This document shows positions 9,322 to 19,076 of a DNA stretch of 64,000 bases, in pieces. The DNA is from Prevotella sp. (GTDB taxonomy: Bacteria > Bacteroidota > Bacteroidia > Bacteroidales > Bacteroidaceae), in the NCBI GenBank assembly GCA_017619375.1, contig JAFZSL010000026.1:62001-126000 (forward strand), read 5' to 3'. A program made the translations under genes and the position numbers. The notes beneath the pieces are model-generated. The model ran no database searches and was not told where the DNA came from. It saw only the letters and a list, made by a program, of their open reading frames with translations. The stretch's first letter is position 1. Each line of letters opens with the position of its first letter.

Positions 9322-9353
9322 TTTGTCCAATTCAAAATAGTTGTCTATATTTG
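9322..9353 (+). promoter_or_regulatory. Rubrerythrin promoter
   Basis: TTTG at 9322-9325, a 20-nt spacer and TATATTTG at 9346-9353. The leader to the ATG at 9451 is about 90 nt. Confidence 0.7.
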
Positions 9354-9450
9354 CGAAAATATTTGATTCTTCCGCATGGGCTTATGCGGAGAATTACGCA
9401 ACATGCTACATTTTTTTACTCCTTTTTTTAACACTAACCCATCAAGAATT

Positions 9451-10008
9451 ATGAAGAAAAAATTTATTTGTACCGTTTGTGGATACATCCATGAAGGACC
9501 GGAACCACCTGAGAGATGCCCCATTTGCAAAGCTCCTGCTGCCAAGTTCAATGAAGTGATTGAAGGCGAGGAACAACCCTTCGCCACTGTACACGAACTG
9601 GGTGCCGCCCGCAAGGAAGGCGCAGATGAAGAGATGATTAAAGACTTGCTCAACCATTTCAACGGAGAATGTGGCGAGGTGGGCATGTATCTTGCCATGA
9701 GCCGTCAGGCAGACAGGGAAGGTTATCCCGAAGTCGCTGAGGCTTTCAAGAGATACGCTTTTGAGGAGGCAGAACATGCCGCTAAGTTTGCCGAATTGTT
9801 GGGCGACGTGCTGGGTGACACAAAGAGCAACCTGGAGGCACGCATCGCCGCCGAGCGTGGCGCTTGTGAGGACAAATTCCGCATTGCACGCAATGCAAAG
9901 AAAGCCAACATGGACGCCACTCACGACACCGTTCACGAAATGGCGAAGGACGAAGCTCGCCACTGTGCAGGCTTCGAGGGCCTTTACAAGAGACTTTTCA
10001 AGAAATAA
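9451..10008 (+). CDS. Rubrerythrin with N-terminal rubredoxin domain (reverse rubrerythrin)
   Basis: A 185-residue cytoplasmic peroxide-scavenging protein. The rubredoxin-type iron site comes first (C7/C10 and C23/C26, in CTVCG and CPICK), followed by a ferritin-like four-helix diiron domain with EEAEH and DEARH iron ligands. This domain order is that of reverse rubrerythrins, which reduce hydrogen peroxide with electrons from NADH-linked partners in anaerobes. The ATG at 9451 starts directly at the rubredoxin fold. Own promoter and a strong terminator make it a single-gene unit. Confidence 0.93.
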   Translation: MKKKFICTVCGYIHEGPEPPERCPICKAPAAKFNEVIEGEEQPFATVHELGAARKEGADEEMIKDLLNHFNGECGEVGMYLAMSRQADREGYPEVAEAFKRYAFEEAEHAAKFAELLGDVLGDTKSNLEARIAAERGACEDKFRIARNAKKANMDATHDTVHEMAKDEARHCAGFEGLYKRLFKK

Positions 10009-10024
10009 TGTCTCCGATTGCTAC

Positions 10025-10070
10025 ACAATAAATCCGGGGATGCCTTGAATGGCATCCCCGGATTTATTGT
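10025..10070. terminator. Perfect 20-bp inverted repeat, bidirectional terminator
   Basis: A 20-bp perfect stem (10025-10044 with 10051-10070) encloses a six-base loop TTGAAT. It lies between the convergent rubrerythrin and HEAGH-protein genes, and both arms are A/T-rich at the outside, so it can serve both directions. Confidence 0.8.
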
Positions 10071-10081
10071 GAAAGTCAAGG

Positions 10082-13000
10082 TCACTGGGTGACTTTGAGA
10101 ATGGTGTTGACCAGCAATGTCACATCGGTGATTGTGATTTCCTCATCTCCATTCATGTCCGCGATGCAAAGGTCGATTGTTTCTTTGGAGTTGTTGAGTA
10201 TGTTGTTCACCAAAAGTGTCACATCGGTAATGGTCACTTCTCCATCATGGTTGATGTCTCCTTGCAACAGTGCGTATGGCCCATGATAACGCAAGATGAA
10301 ATTGTCAGTAGCCACCCAGTTGGCATTGGATGATTCCACATACAAGCCAATCGTGTGGTCGCCCTCTTCCAACATCTTTTTGACGAAGAAGAGCTCTGGC
10401 TTTCCATCTGCGGTGTGGCAGGACACAGACGTGTCGTCGATACGCAAGGTGACACCGCTCACCTCTAAGTTGGGCTGGTCTTGCCTGACGGCTTCGACGG
10501 CTGCCATCAAGGAATAGTAGCCCTTCTTGAGTGATAGGGTTTGGGTCATGGAACGATCGGACATGGCAGTGCTGTTCTCCCACCACTCAGCGAACGGCGG
10601 GCAGAAATGGTCATATGTGGCATTCATTGTTTGCCATTGGCCGCTCAGCAGCCATCCATCGAGATTCCATTGGTCAAATGTGGAGTTGGCCAAGGGCACA
10701 CGGACAGGATTGCATACCGTGGCCTTGGCGAGGTATTCATCTTTCGTTCCACAGAATGTCAACGATATGTTGTCTATGGCAACCCAGTTGGCGTTGGTTC
10801 CGATGGCTCGCAGGCCATATTCAAGGGTCCCGTCTGTCACTTCCACCTGTAAGGAATAGCGTTCGGGGATATTGTTTCCCGTGGCTACGGAAATTTCCTT
10901 GTCTCCCGCCCAGAAGGTCACGCCGGTGACATCACTTGAGGGTGTGGACTGGTTGACGGCAATCAGCGAGGCTCGGATATAGTATTTGCCGTTGGGTAGT
11001 TCGGTGATGACTTGAGAGAGGCTGCTGTTGGGGATTGTTCCACCATTGTTGGAGCTTACCCAGCGCTCGATGAAGGGGAAGTCGACACGCGCCCCGTCAG
11101 ACGTGTTGGAATAAGGTGCGGCACCAGCGTTGTAGTTGGTCACCATGCCATCGTTGGTCCATTCTTCCAAACTGCCGGTGCAAAGATATGGCGCCATTGC
11201 CGTGGTGATGTCATAACCCTCTGCATCGGCCGCAGGGTCTTGGGTCTCTGTTCCTCCACCATAATAGTAGAGGCGGAAATTGTCGAAGATGGTCCAGTCG
11301 CTTGAAACAAATGTTGTACCACGTATGCCGAACCGCAGTGACTGGTTGTTGCTTGCCAAAGTGGTTTCCACGATGTTCTCATAAAAACCCTTGGCGAAAT
11401 ACGCCGCCGCAGCCTGCATGTTGTTGGGGATGTATCTGACGGGATTGCCTACCTCGCTCTCGTTGCCAATGCCCACTTTCGAAGTTTGAGCATATTGTCC
11501 GATATGGCAGGTGGGCTTTGAGGTGGAACCCAGGTATGCCTGGCTGGTGACGGGTAGGTTCCCTGTACCGTTCACATAGTCGTTGTAAGTTTCAGAAGGA
11601 GTGCCAGGCCGTTGGAAAGCTTGCAACTTGAATACGTATCGTCCGGAGGGGGCGCCATTGATGATCTGGTAGACATCGAAAGTCTTCTGGTAGAACTCTC
11701 CGCAGGAGAAGTCTATGGTGGGAGTGGAACCGCTCCATTGGCTGGCGTTGTCCATCCCGGCGTTGCCGATGAGGAAGGTGATGTCATAAGGATTGCCTTG
11801 TGGGGTGGTGTCTTTCAAGAACTGCATCAAGGCGGCTTTAGCTTCGTCTGTCAAAGCAACGATGGTGGCTGCATCAGCGCTTTCTTCACGTATTTCTATG
11901 CTGGCAAGCGTGTTTTCCAACAATGCATTGGCTCCCTCCACGTCTTCTGTGTGCGCCTGGGTGGCCAGTGTGCGGATGCGGGCTATTAGTTCATTGAGAG
12001 AGTTGAGCTCTCCCGCCTTGATGGCCTGTTCCACCTTGTCAATGTCTTCTTCCGTTAGGATGACCCAGCGTTGGTTGGTGGCGGAGCGAGTGTTGCTGTA
12101 AGCGGTGGAACCAGTGGATGTGGTTGTTTTGGCACACATCGTCTGGGGGGCGGATTCTGCTTTTCCACGCATGATGTGATAGCAGTCGAGTGTAAGCGAA
12201 TTGCTGCCTTCACCCAACGTCACATCGACGAAAGAGAGTTGTAGGCGGAGGTCCACCTCGCCAGCGGTATTGGCTCTGAAGCCGTTGACGGTGTTCGCGG
12301 AGTTGTATTGGATGTAACGTCCGCTGTTCTTGTTCCTGAGTCGGTAAAGTTGCTTGGAAGGGTCGAAAGAGATGGTCCATTGGGCGTTGTTGGAAGCTGT
12401 CTTCGCCTCTTCGTAGGAGAGTTGCTTCAATTGCAACGTTCCACCGTTGTCTACGAGATAGGATGATTTGAGACCGTATCCTTCATCGCTGTTGCGGAGA
12501 TAATAGACAGCGTCATCATCATGCTCAAAGGTGTAGGCGAGTCCTTGCAGCTGGTTGTAGACGGGGTACAAACCATCTTCAACGATGGCTTGCATAAGCA
12601 GGGCGTTGCCGTAGTATTGGATATCGCTGTGCCCATCCTCGTGTGCGCCGTTGATGGTATACGACAATCCCTGAGCCGCATTCGTAGACCACAAGTGTGT
12701 GGCGTCGCCTGTCAGGCGCACGCCGTCGCTGTTGTCCCAGAATTGCAGGAATCGGGTGGCGCGCTTGCCAAACCAAATGCCAGTGTTGCCATTGGAACGG
12801 ATGTCGCCATAATAGGTGTCGGTGGTGCCCACGCCGATGCCATGTCCAGCCTCGTGCATGACGGTGCCGGTGGATTGGTAGGCTTCGCTCTGGCTGATGC
12901 TCATCCAGCCGCCATAAGAACATTCTGCAGTTCCTCCACCGGCGCCTACTCCCCAGGCATAATGAGCGGAGAGGTGGAAGCCCTGTATGCTGGTGAGGTC

Positions 13001-14161
13001 GTTCCAATAGGTCATGCCTCCTTCCACGGCTTGTGAGATGCGCTGGTTTTGCCCTTCGTCTCCTTCATAGCCATAGTCCCACGTGATGTTGCCTTTGGGC
13101 AATGTGTAGACACGAATGACATCGCCGTATCCCACCTTGTAGCCGGTGGTCACGGCATAGGCACGTACGTAATATAGGGTGCCTGGTGTGGTGTTGTCGA
13201 TACAATAGATATCGCCGCCGTTGCTTACATAGCGTGTCGTCCTTTCATCGGCAACAGTGGGCATGGGGTTCGTAGTGCTATAGCATAGGCCCTGTTCGAG
13301 AATCGATGTAGACGAGGACACGTTGATGCGTCCGAAAATCATCTTGGAACCACGAGCGTATCTGTGCTGTGTCGTCACGGATGGCACCGCTCCTGTCGTG
13401 GAGGTCTTGGTGGCGAAAATGCTCCGTTCAGCGGCCAGCATGGCATTTTTCAAAGCGGTGGCTGCGGCTTGGATATTGGTGGCACTGCCATTGGAGATAA
13501 AATTTCTTGCAGTGCTGATGGAATTGTTCAATGTGTTTTTCACATCATCATCCATGGCTTGGCTTGCCAATGTGGAGGCTTGGTTCACCAAGTTGCTGAG
13601 GCCGAGACGTTGGTATGAAACGTCATTGCTGACAAGTGTAAGGCGGAAATTGTCGCAGGCCATCCAGTTGGCGGTAGATTTCTCGCATTTGAAACCAATG
13701 GTCACGTCGTCCGTGAGCAAGTCGAATGTCAGCGTATAGTCGCCGGAGTTTGTGACAGGGGTCTGCTGCCAGTCGGCGAAAATCACGGCTCCCGTTGCAT
13801 TGGCACTACCGCCCTGCTTGACGTGCAGTGCCGCCACGGTGAGTGTGTAGCGACCTTTGGGCAGTCCTGAGAGGGTTTGCTTGATGTAGGTGTCGGGGAG
13901 ATTGGCAGGGTTGCCCACCCAACGTTCTACATAAACGGAATTACTTTTGCCGGGGAATTCAGAGTTCGTCTGGAGCCACATGCCCATTTGTTGCCATCCC
14001 GCCAAGCATTGACCGTCGAAATTATGATTCACGATGGAGGATGTATAATCAGTTTGAGCAAATGAAGTGCCGGCAAAGAAAAGAAAGAAGGTTAGCCATG
14101 TGAAAGAACGTAAGGCGAAAGGATGCCTATGGTGTCTTGTTTTGTGTGGAAATAGTGACAT
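10082..14161 (-). CDS. Large secreted HEAGH-motif putative metallopeptidase with dockerin-like C terminus
   Basis: A 1359-residue exported protein. After a signal peptide (hydrophobic LTFFLFFAGTSFAQ) come a galactose-binding-like module (about 30-165), a helical FIVAR-like stretch, and a catalytic-looking domain with HEAGHGIGVG at 436-445, a zinc-peptidase-type HExxH signature. A ricin-lectin-like part (near YYLRNSDEGYG) and three more binding-type modules follow (NAGMDNASQW, GSLEEWTNDG, NSTFDQWNLDG). The last 62 residues contain two dockerin-like calcium loops (GDINHDGEVTITDVTLLV and ADMNGDEEITITDVTLLV). The start at 14161 gives a clean signal peptide; a longer frame would run antisense through pgk. 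Substrate unknown; glycoprotein degradation is an inference. Confidence 0.75.
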   Translation of the reverse strand: MSLFPHKTRHHRHPFALRSFTWLTFFLFFAGTSFAQTDYTSSIVNHNFDGQCLAGWQQMGMWLQTNSEFPGKSNSVYVERWVGNPANLPDTYIKQTLSGLPKGRYTLTVAALHVKQGGSANATGAVIFADWQQTPVTNSGDYTLTFDLLTDDVTIGFKCEKSTANWMACDNFRLTLVSNDVSYQRLGLSNLVNQASTLASQAMDDDVKNTLNNSISTARNFISNGSATNIQAAATALKNAMLAAERSIFATKTSTTGAVPSVTTQHRYARGSKMIFGRINVSSSTSILEQGLCYSTTNPMPTVADERTTRYVSNGGDIYCIDNTTPGTLYYVRAYAVTTGYKVGYGDVIRVYTLPKGNITWDYGYEGDEGQNQRISQAVEGGMTYWNDLTSIQGFHLSAHYAWGVGAGGGTAECSYGGWMSISQSEAYQSTGTVMHEAGHGIGVGTTDTYYGDIRSNGNTGIWFGKRATRFLQFWDNSDGVRLTGDATHLWSTNAAQGLSYTINGAHEDGHSDIQYYGNALLMQAIVEDGLYPVYNQLQGLAYTFEHDDDAVYYLRNSDEGYGLKSSYLVDNGGTLQLKQLSYEEAKTASNNAQWTISFDPSKQLYRLRNKNSGRYIQYNSANTVNGFRANTAGEVDLRLQLSFVDVTLGEGSNSLTLDCYHIMRGKAESAPQTMCAKTTTSTGSTAYSNTRSATNQRWVILTEEDIDKVEQAIKAGELNSLNELIARIRTLATQAHTEDVEGANALLENTLASIEIREESADAATIVALTDEAKAALMQFLKDTTPQGNPYDITFLIGNAGMDNASQWSGSTPTIDFSCGEFYQKTFDVYQIINGAPSGRYVFKLQAFQRPGTPSETYNDYVNGTGNLPVTSQAYLGSTSKPTCHIGQYAQTSKVGIGNESEVGNPVRYIPNNMQAAAAYFAKGFYENIVETTLASNNQSLRFGIRGTTFVSSDWTIFDNFRLYYYGGGTETQDPAADAEGYDITTAMAPYLCTGSLEEWTNDGMVTNYNAGAAPYSNTSDGARVDFPFIERWVSSNNGGTIPNSSLSQVITELPNGKYYIRASLIAVNQSTPSSDVTGVTFWAGDKEISVATGNNIPERYSLQVEVTDGTLEYGLRAIGTNANWVAIDNISLTFCGTKDEYLAKATVCNPVRVPLANSTFDQWNLDGWLLSGQWQTMNATYDHFCPPFAEWWENSTAMSDRSMTQTLSLKKGYYSLMAAVEAVRQDQPNLEVSGVTLRIDDTSVSCHTADGKPELFFVKKMLEEGDHTIGLYVESSNANWVATDNFILRYHGPYALLQGDINHDGEVTITDVTLLVNNILNNSKETIDLCIADMNGDEEITITDVTLLVNTILKVTQ

Positions 14162-14179
14162 GGGGCGGTGTTTAACATT

Positions 14180-14211
14180 AAAAAACCTCCCCCTGCAAAG
14201 GAGGGGGAGGT
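14180..14211 (-). terminator. pgk terminator
   Basis: Read on the minus strand: ACCTCCCCCT, loop, AGGGGGAGGT, then six T. A classic intrinsic terminator 18 nt after pgk, placing the downstream HEAGH-protein gene under separate or read-through transcription. Confidence 0.85.
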
Positions 14212-14228
14212 GACGGGTTAACGTAAAA

Positions 14229-15476
14229 TTATGCTTCGATGGCTGCCACGCCGGGGAGCACCTTGCCTTCAATGGCTTCCAAAAGGGCGCCACCACCAGT
14301 GGAGATGTAACTGACTTGGTCGGCCATGCCAAACTTGTTGATGCAGGCCACGGAGTCACCACCACCGATGAGTGAGAAGGCACCATTGGCGGTTGCCTCT
14401 GCGATGGCGTCAGCGATGGCTTTCGAACCACCGATGAAGTTGTCGAATTCAAACACGCCGGCAGGACCGTTCCAGAGAATCGTCTTGGCTGGCTTGATGG
14501 CTTCGGCGAAAGCCTTGCGGGTCTCGGGACCAGCGTCAAGGCCTTCCCAACCCTCAGGAATGGCGTTGGATGGGCAAACTTGTGTGTTGGCGTTGTTGTC
14601 AAAGGCATCTGCTGCTATGCAGTCTGTTCCGAGAACGAGGTTCACACCATTCTCCTTCGCCTTCTTGATGACGTCAAGAGCGACATCGAGTTTGTCGTCC
14701 TCGCAAATGGAATTGCCGATTTGGCCTCCCAAAGCCTTTGCAAACGTGTAGGTCATGCCTCCGCAGAGGATGAGGTTGTCCACCTTGCCCAACAAATTCT
14801 CAATGATGCCGATTTTGGTGGATACCTTGGAACCTCCCATGATGGCAGTGAACGGACGCTTGATGTTGCCAAGCACATTGTCGACAGCAGTCACTTCCTT
14901 CTCCATAAGGTAGCCGAGCATCTTGTTGTTCTTGTCGAAATATTCATCGATGACGGCGGTGGAAGCATGCTTGCGATGAGCTGTACCGAAAGCATCCATC
15001 ACATAGCAGTCGGCATAGCTGGCAAGAGTCTTGGCAAACTCTTTCTGGCTTGCTTTCATGGCCTTCTTGGCATCTTCGTAAGCGGGGTCTTCCTTGTCGA
15101 TGCCAACAGGCTTGCCTTCCTCTTCGGGATAGAAGCGCAGGTTTTCAAGCAGCAGGACTTCGCCTGGTTTCAAGGCTGCGGCGGCGTCTTGGGCCTTGGC
15201 ACAGTCGGAAGCGAATTTCACTTCCACTCCGATGGCGGCAGACACAGCGTCGACAATCTGGCCGAGAGAGAACTTGGGATTCACCTTGCCTTTGGGTTTG
15301 CCCATATGAGACATGATGATGAGTGCACCACCATCGGCGAGAATCTTCTTCAGCGTAGGGAGAGCGCCGCGAATGCGGGTGTCGTCGGTTATCTTACCAT
15401 TTTCATCAAGGGGTACGTTGAAATCAACACGTACGATTGCCTTCTTGCCGGCAAAATTGAATTGGTCAATCTTCAT
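14229..15476 (-). CDS. pgk: Phosphoglycerate kinase
   Basis: Glycolytic enzyme that transfers phosphate from 1,3-bisphosphoglycerate to ADP. The 415-residue sequence has the family opening [10 protein letters not shown], the RIRGALPT substrate region, SHMGKPKG, and the C-terminal nucleotide-binding [13 protein letters not shown]. Length and order are normal for pgk. It has its own promoter and terminator, so it is monocistronic. A long open frame on the opposite strand is a coding shadow. Confidence 0.97.
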   Translation of the reverse strand: MKIDQFNFAGKKAIVRVDFNVPLDENGKITDDTRIRGALPTLKKILADGGALIIMSHMGKPKGKVNPKFSLGQIVDAVSAAIGVEVKFASDCAKAQDAAAALKPGEVLLLENLRFYPEEEGKPVGIDKEDPAYEDAKKAMKASQKEFAKTLASYADCYVMDAFGTAHRKHASTAVIDEYFDKNNKMLGYLMEKEVTAVDNVLGNIKRPFTAIMGGSKVSTKIGIIENLLGKVDNLILCGGMTYTFAKALGGQIGNSICEDDKLDVALDVIKKAKENGVNLVLGTDCIAADAFDNNANTQVCPSNAIPEGWEGLDAGPETRKAFAEAIKPAKTILWNGPAGVFEFDNFIGGSKAIADAIAEATANGAFSLIGGGDSVACINKFGMADQVSYISTGGGALLEAIEGKVLPGVAAIEA

Positions 15477-15522
15477 AATTGTTGTTGATATTAATAAAAT
15501 GGATACTGTCGCTTTTTCTCTG

Positions 15523-15530
15523 CAAAGTTA
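15523..15530 (-). promoter_or_regulatory. pgk -7 box
   Basis: TAACTTTG on the minus strand, 47 nt upstream of the pgk ATG. No clear -33 TTTG is seen at the expected distance. Confidence 0.6.
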
Positions 15531-15608
15531 ATCATTTCTTGCCAATTACATATGGTTGGAGACACTTTTTTTGTAGTTTTTCATAACGAACGGCACATAA
15601 TGACAACT

Positions 15609-16247
15609 CTACTTTGCAAATCCACTCCATTCATACTTGATGCGAACCTTGCGGCTTGCAGACAAATCACCTGGATGGCTGCCTGCCACTCCCTCGGGCA
15701 CTTGCATCAGACGACGGGAATAGAAATCCGACCAATAGGGGATGATATTGCCTTCCTGGTCATGGAATGACATGGGGATGGGGGAGAATACCCTTGCCCC
15801 ATCCTTGTATACAAAAGACAGCTGTACAAGTTCGCTGCAATAGATTTCTGTATTGTCAGGCATGAATGTGAAGTCATACGGCCTCCCCAAGAGAGAATGG
15901 GCGTTGGAAAGGCTTTTGCTTATGTCTAACTTGCCACGAACCCTGCCCACCAACACTTTGGGACATTGGCTACAGTATTCCTCAAAAGGAGTCTCCACGA
16001 CACCGTCATAATTGGCTTCAAGCACCATGGGAACCCCTTCATGGCGATGGAAAATGCCCACATGGTCGATAGCTTGAGCGGAAAAACCTTTTGAAACCGT
16101 GGTGATGGCATTCCCCTCGGCATTCACCTGAAAGAGCAAGTCACCGTCTTGCAAGCGAGATATGTTGCTTGTGTTTTTCTGGGCGGACAAGGACAAACAT
16201 AGAAACCACGCCACAAAAAACGTCAATAACCTTTCTTTCCCATTCAT
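15609..16247 (-). CDS. YiiX/YebB-like cysteine hydrolase (permuted NlpC/P60 fold), exported
   Basis: A 212-residue protein with a signal peptide ending near SAQ (21-23). The mature part shows the permuted papain-like hydrolase signature: DGDLLF at 34-39, DHVGIF with His62 at 61-66, and the catalytic cysteine in YCSEL at 136-140 (Cys137). Members of this family cleave amide or ester bonds in cell-wall peptides or lipids; the substrate here is unknown. It begins 5 bp after the beta-helix gene, so the two are co-transcribed and may act together at the cell surface. Confidence 0.8.
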   Translation of the reverse strand: MNGKERLLTFFVAWFLCLSLSAQKNTSNISRLQDGDLLFQVNAEGNAITTVSKGFSAQAIDHVGIFHRHEGVPMVLEANYDGVVETPFEEYCSQCPKVLVGRVRGKLDISKSLSNAHSLLGRPYDFTFMPDNTEIYCSELVQLSFVYKDGARVFSPIPMSFHDQEGNIIPYWSDFYSRRLMQVPEGVAGSHPGDLSASRKVRIKYEWSGFAK

Positions 16248-16252
16248 CTTTA

Positions 16253-17626
16253 TCAGAAGACCATTTTCTTTCCGTTGACAACATAGATGCCTTTGGGCAA
16301 TAGGTTGGTGTCGTTGGCTTTCATCCGTGTACCATCCAGTCGGAAAATGCCATTGATTGAAGAACGCCGCTCTGCGTTTGTGGTCTCCATGTGTGCAGTG
16401 GTGCCGGCAGGCATGAATATCACCAAACCAAGTGCAGGGTTGTCTGCTTGATGGAAAATCACTTCCTCAATGCTGGCTTCATCCTGGGTGGCCACGCTCC
16501 AATAATTTCCCTGAGCATAGACCGTGTTGGCCGAATTGTTGTATAGGTCATAAGGAACGCCGTTGTTGCCATTGTCCACGAAGACATTGTCACCTGGGTT
16601 GTAATCGGGGAAGTCGGCAGGTACATCGATATTTCCCATGTTCACTTTTCCGCATCCAATCACAGTGACACCCCAGAGGCTTTTCTCGATATGGTTGCCA
16701 CTGATCATTGCCGTCTGTTTGAGATAGGGGTCGTAGAGACTGATGCCACTACCGCCGTTGTTGGGGTTGGTTTCAAAATGGTTGTTTATGATCTGGTTGT
16801 CTGTTATGGTGACATCCATCATCCCCATCGTGGTGATGCCGTATCTGTTGTCGTGGATGTCACAATTGGAGATGGTCGCCTTGTGTCCTGACGTGCCAAA
16901 CCAGTTGGCGATGGCGATGCCTCCCACCATGTTGAGGGTGGAATCACCTATCACTTTGCAATTTCTGATTGTCACCTCGCTTGCTGATGTGAGGTTTAAT
17001 TGTGGGACATTGCCATTGGCTTGGGAATTCTGGGTGAATGTACAGCCGTCGATGACCACAGGGCATGAGAAATTGGCTGCACCTCCGACTGCAGCCTTTA
17101 GGCAATGATCAAAGACACATCCCTCGATGGTGAAGGATGCACCGTCGCCTCCAAGGAAAAGGGCGCTGGAAACAACGCCATTATGATTGCTGAACACACA
17201 GTTGCTCACTCGCATGCCTGCAGGGGTGGCACCACGCAAGCCGACATGTTCAAAATGAAGGTTGAATACTTCTGTCTTCTGATTGCTTGCCACTTGGATG
17301 CCAACGCAATTGTTGGAATCCCCATGGCGCCGAAGCGTTGTCGGAGCATCTTTGGAACAGAGGTCGGCAAAACCTTTGATAACCAACTCGGCATCATCGT
17401 CAAACTCTACGACAACCCCTGGGTCTATCTTGAAAGTGTCGTTTTCCTCGATGGTGACAATGCCATTAAGCACATACGAGCCGCCTTCTTTTACCACTCC
17501 GCTGCCTTCAATTTGAGATAGGCTTTCAAAACTGTATACGCTCCCGGTATCTTGATTGGATGATTGGCCAAATATGGATATCACACTCGTCAACATACTT
17601 CCAATCAATGTTGCTACCAGTCTCAT
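16253..17626 (-). CDS. Exported right-handed beta-helix repeat protein
   Basis: A 457-residue protein with an N-terminal signal peptide. The middle is a run of parallel beta-helix coils built from short VTIRNCKV / ATISNCDI / VTITDNQI-like repeats, the fold of pectate lyases and NosD-type carbohydrate-binding proteins. No catalytic residues are identified, so enzyme function is not claimed. The C terminus (GIYVVNGKKMVF after an LDGTRM segment) resembles the short beta-rich sorting tails of Bacteroidetes secreted proteins. Transcribed with the YiiX-like hydrolase. Confidence 0.75.
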   Translation of the reverse strand: MRLVATLIGSMLTSVISIFGQSSNQDTGSVYSFESLSQIEGSGVVKEGGSYVLNGIVTIEENDTFKIDPGVVVEFDDDAELVIKGFADLCSKDAPTTLRRHGDSNNCVGIQVASNQKTEVFNLHFEHVGLRGATPAGMRVSNCVFSNHNGVVSSALFLGGDGASFTIEGCVFDHCLKAAVGGAANFSCPVVIDGCTFTQNSQANGNVPQLNLTSASEVTIRNCKVIGDSTLNMVGGIAIANWFGTSGHKATISNCDIHDNRYGITTMGMMDVTITDNQIINNHFETNPNNGGSGISLYDPYLKQTAMISGNHIEKSLWGVTVIGCGKVNMGNIDVPADFPDYNPGDNVFVDNGNNGVPYDLYNNSANTVYAQGNYWSVATQDEASIEEVIFHQADNPALGLVIFMPAGTTAHMETTNAERRSSINGIFRLDGTRMKANDTNLLPKGIYVVNGKKMVF

Positions 17627-17679
17627 CTTGTTGTTAGTTTTCGCTTTTGTGTCTAAATATCATTATGTCATCTTATCAC

Positions 17680-17710
17680 GGACTCCATGGTGCCTTGGCA
17701 ACCATGGAGT
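17680..17710. terminator. Perfect palindromic hairpin
   Basis: GACTCCATGGT pairs perfectly with ACCATGGAGTC, and TGCC/GGCA extends the stem inward. It lies after the dnaN-exonuclease operon. No T run follows on either strand, so it may terminate weakly or protect the mRNA 3' end. Confidence 0.55.
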
Positions 17711-17726
17711 CTTGATTACTAAAAAA

Positions 17727-18170
17727 TCATAAGTCCTTCATCAGCCCTTCAAAGAACTTGTCCAAATCCTTGTCCAAATCCTTCATCAGTTCACCACTGA
17801 TTATGATGGTGTCACCATCGGAAATATAAAGTTCTGCAATGTTCTCGTGGTCGTCATCCTCCAAAACCAAGCTGAAGGGTTGAAGCAATCCATAGTTGTC
17901 AATCACCTTGCCTAATTTTTTCAACGTCTGGCGCAGGATGGCCGTGACATTTTCATAAAAGCCATCTTCCTTGTTGTCAATCCATTCGTCTATCACGCAG
18001 CGTGTGATTTCGTTGTCATCATCGTCGCATGCCAACATCTCTCCACTCTCTTGTGAAACCCGTAGGTGGATGTCGGTGAGGATGGTCGGCTCGTCTGTTG
18101 ATGGGAATTTCTGACCGATCTTGCGAATGGCACGCTCTATCTTTTGAATGGTCTGTTCCGAAGCTTTCAT
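17727..18170 (-). CDS. Conserved-looking hypothetical protein, acidic, 147 aa
   Basis: No family was recognised. The protein is soluble and acidic, with an N-terminal helical stretch (KIERAIRKIGQKFP), a DDDDNE patch near residue 50, and a C-terminal amphipathic helix carrying repeated MKDLDKDLDKF-like units. No signal peptide or membrane segment. It starts 19 bp after the exonuclease gene, so it is probably the third gene of the dnaN operon. A link to DNA metabolism is only suggested by context. Confidence 0.75.
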   Translation of the reverse strand: MKASEQTIQKIERAIRKIGQKFPSTDEPTILTDIHLRVSQESGEMLACDDDDNEITRCVIDEWIDNKEDGFYENVTAILRQTLKKLGKVIDNYGLLQPFSLVLEDDDHENIAELYISDGDTIIISGELMKDLDKDLDKFFEGLMKDL

Positions 18171-18189
18171 TTGCTTTCTTTTGTAAAGA

Positions 18190-19059
18190 TTATCGTTGTT
18201 CCAAATTCCTTAAGCGGATGCGTGTAAGCACTTGTTTTGTATTGTAGGTGAAATCACCGTTGATCATCCAGCCATAGTATCCTGTGTCCTTTTGCAACAC
18301 TTCGGCCACAGGGCGACCTTTATACTTGCCGAAATTGAATACCTCTTGTTTCTTTGCGTTGCCGTTTTCATCTACAACCGGCTTTCCTTTTGCATCGAGA
18401 ACAGGCTTCCATACAATACGTCCGGCAAAGTCCACATTGTCATTTGTCCGTGAGTATGCGGCCAGCACATCCATGTCGTTTGCCAATTGCCTATCCGGAT
18501 TTTCCTGCCGTTCGGGAGCATACATCTCAAGTTGCCCTTGAAGTACGCGATATGTGGCAACAGTGTCGAATTTTGCTTGATGAGCTTGTCCGTCACACAT
18601 CACATTCTCGGCAGTCATCTCCTTTCCACAATAGAATTTGAAGGCGGCTGCCAGGTTTCGTGGCTCCATCTTGTGGAAAATGGTTTGCATGTCTATCAAA
18701 CGACATTTGGAAAAGTCAAAATCGATTCCGGCACGAAGGAATTCTTCTGCAAGTAGGGGGATGTCGAAATGGTTGGAGTTGAAACCGGCAAAATCACATC
18801 CTGAAAATTCCTTTTCCAACTTGGGAGCCAGTGCCTTGAATGTTGGCGCATCGGCTACCATTTCATTGGTGATGCCAGTGATGGCACTAGCTTCATAAGG
18901 GATGGGAATCTCTGGATTGACCAAATAGTCACATGTCTCTTCGGAGCCGTCAAGCATGACCTTGACATATGCAATTTGAATGATACGTGATTTAACAAGG
19001 TCAAGCCCCGTTGTCTCCAAATCGAAGACAATCAGGGGCTTTTTCAAGTTGGGTCTCAT
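18190..19059 (-). CDS. DnaQ-type 3'-5' exonuclease
   Basis: A 289-residue DEDDh exonuclease. Exo I is VFDLETTGLD (Asp13, Glu15), Exo II lies in GFNSNHFDIPLL, and Exo III is HQAKFDT with the histidine of DEDDh enzymes, matching the proofreading epsilon subunit and ExoX. A C-terminal extension (FNFGKYKGRPVAEVL ... YYGWMINGDF) is the small domain seen in several bacterial DnaQ-like exonucleases. It lies 17 bp downstream of dnaN, so replication fidelity or repair is a reasonable role. Confidence 0.88.
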   Translation of the reverse strand: MRPNLKKPLIVFDLETTGLDLVKSRIIQIAYVKVMLDGSEETCDYLVNPEIPIPYEASAITGITNEMVADAPTFKALAPKLEKEFSGCDFAGFNSNHFDIPLLAEEFLRAGIDFDFSKCRLIDMQTIFHKMEPRNLAAAFKFYCGKEMTAENVMCDGQAHQAKFDTVATYRVLQGQLEMYAPERQENPDRQLANDMDVLAAYSRTNDNVDFAGRIVWKPVLDAKGKPVVDENGNAKKQEVFNFGKYKGRPVAEVLQKDTGYYGWMINGDFTYNTKQVLTRIRLRNLEQR

Positions 19060-19076
19060 ATGGGAATGCCTATGGT

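Noticed and set aside
14162..14608. A 149-residue N-terminal extension of the HEAGH protein
   Set aside because: It runs antisense across pgk and its terminator, has composition unlike protein, and would hide the signal peptide.
14580..15488. 302-residue plus-strand frame opposite pgk
   Set aside because: Codon-bias shadow of pgk with no recognisable domain.
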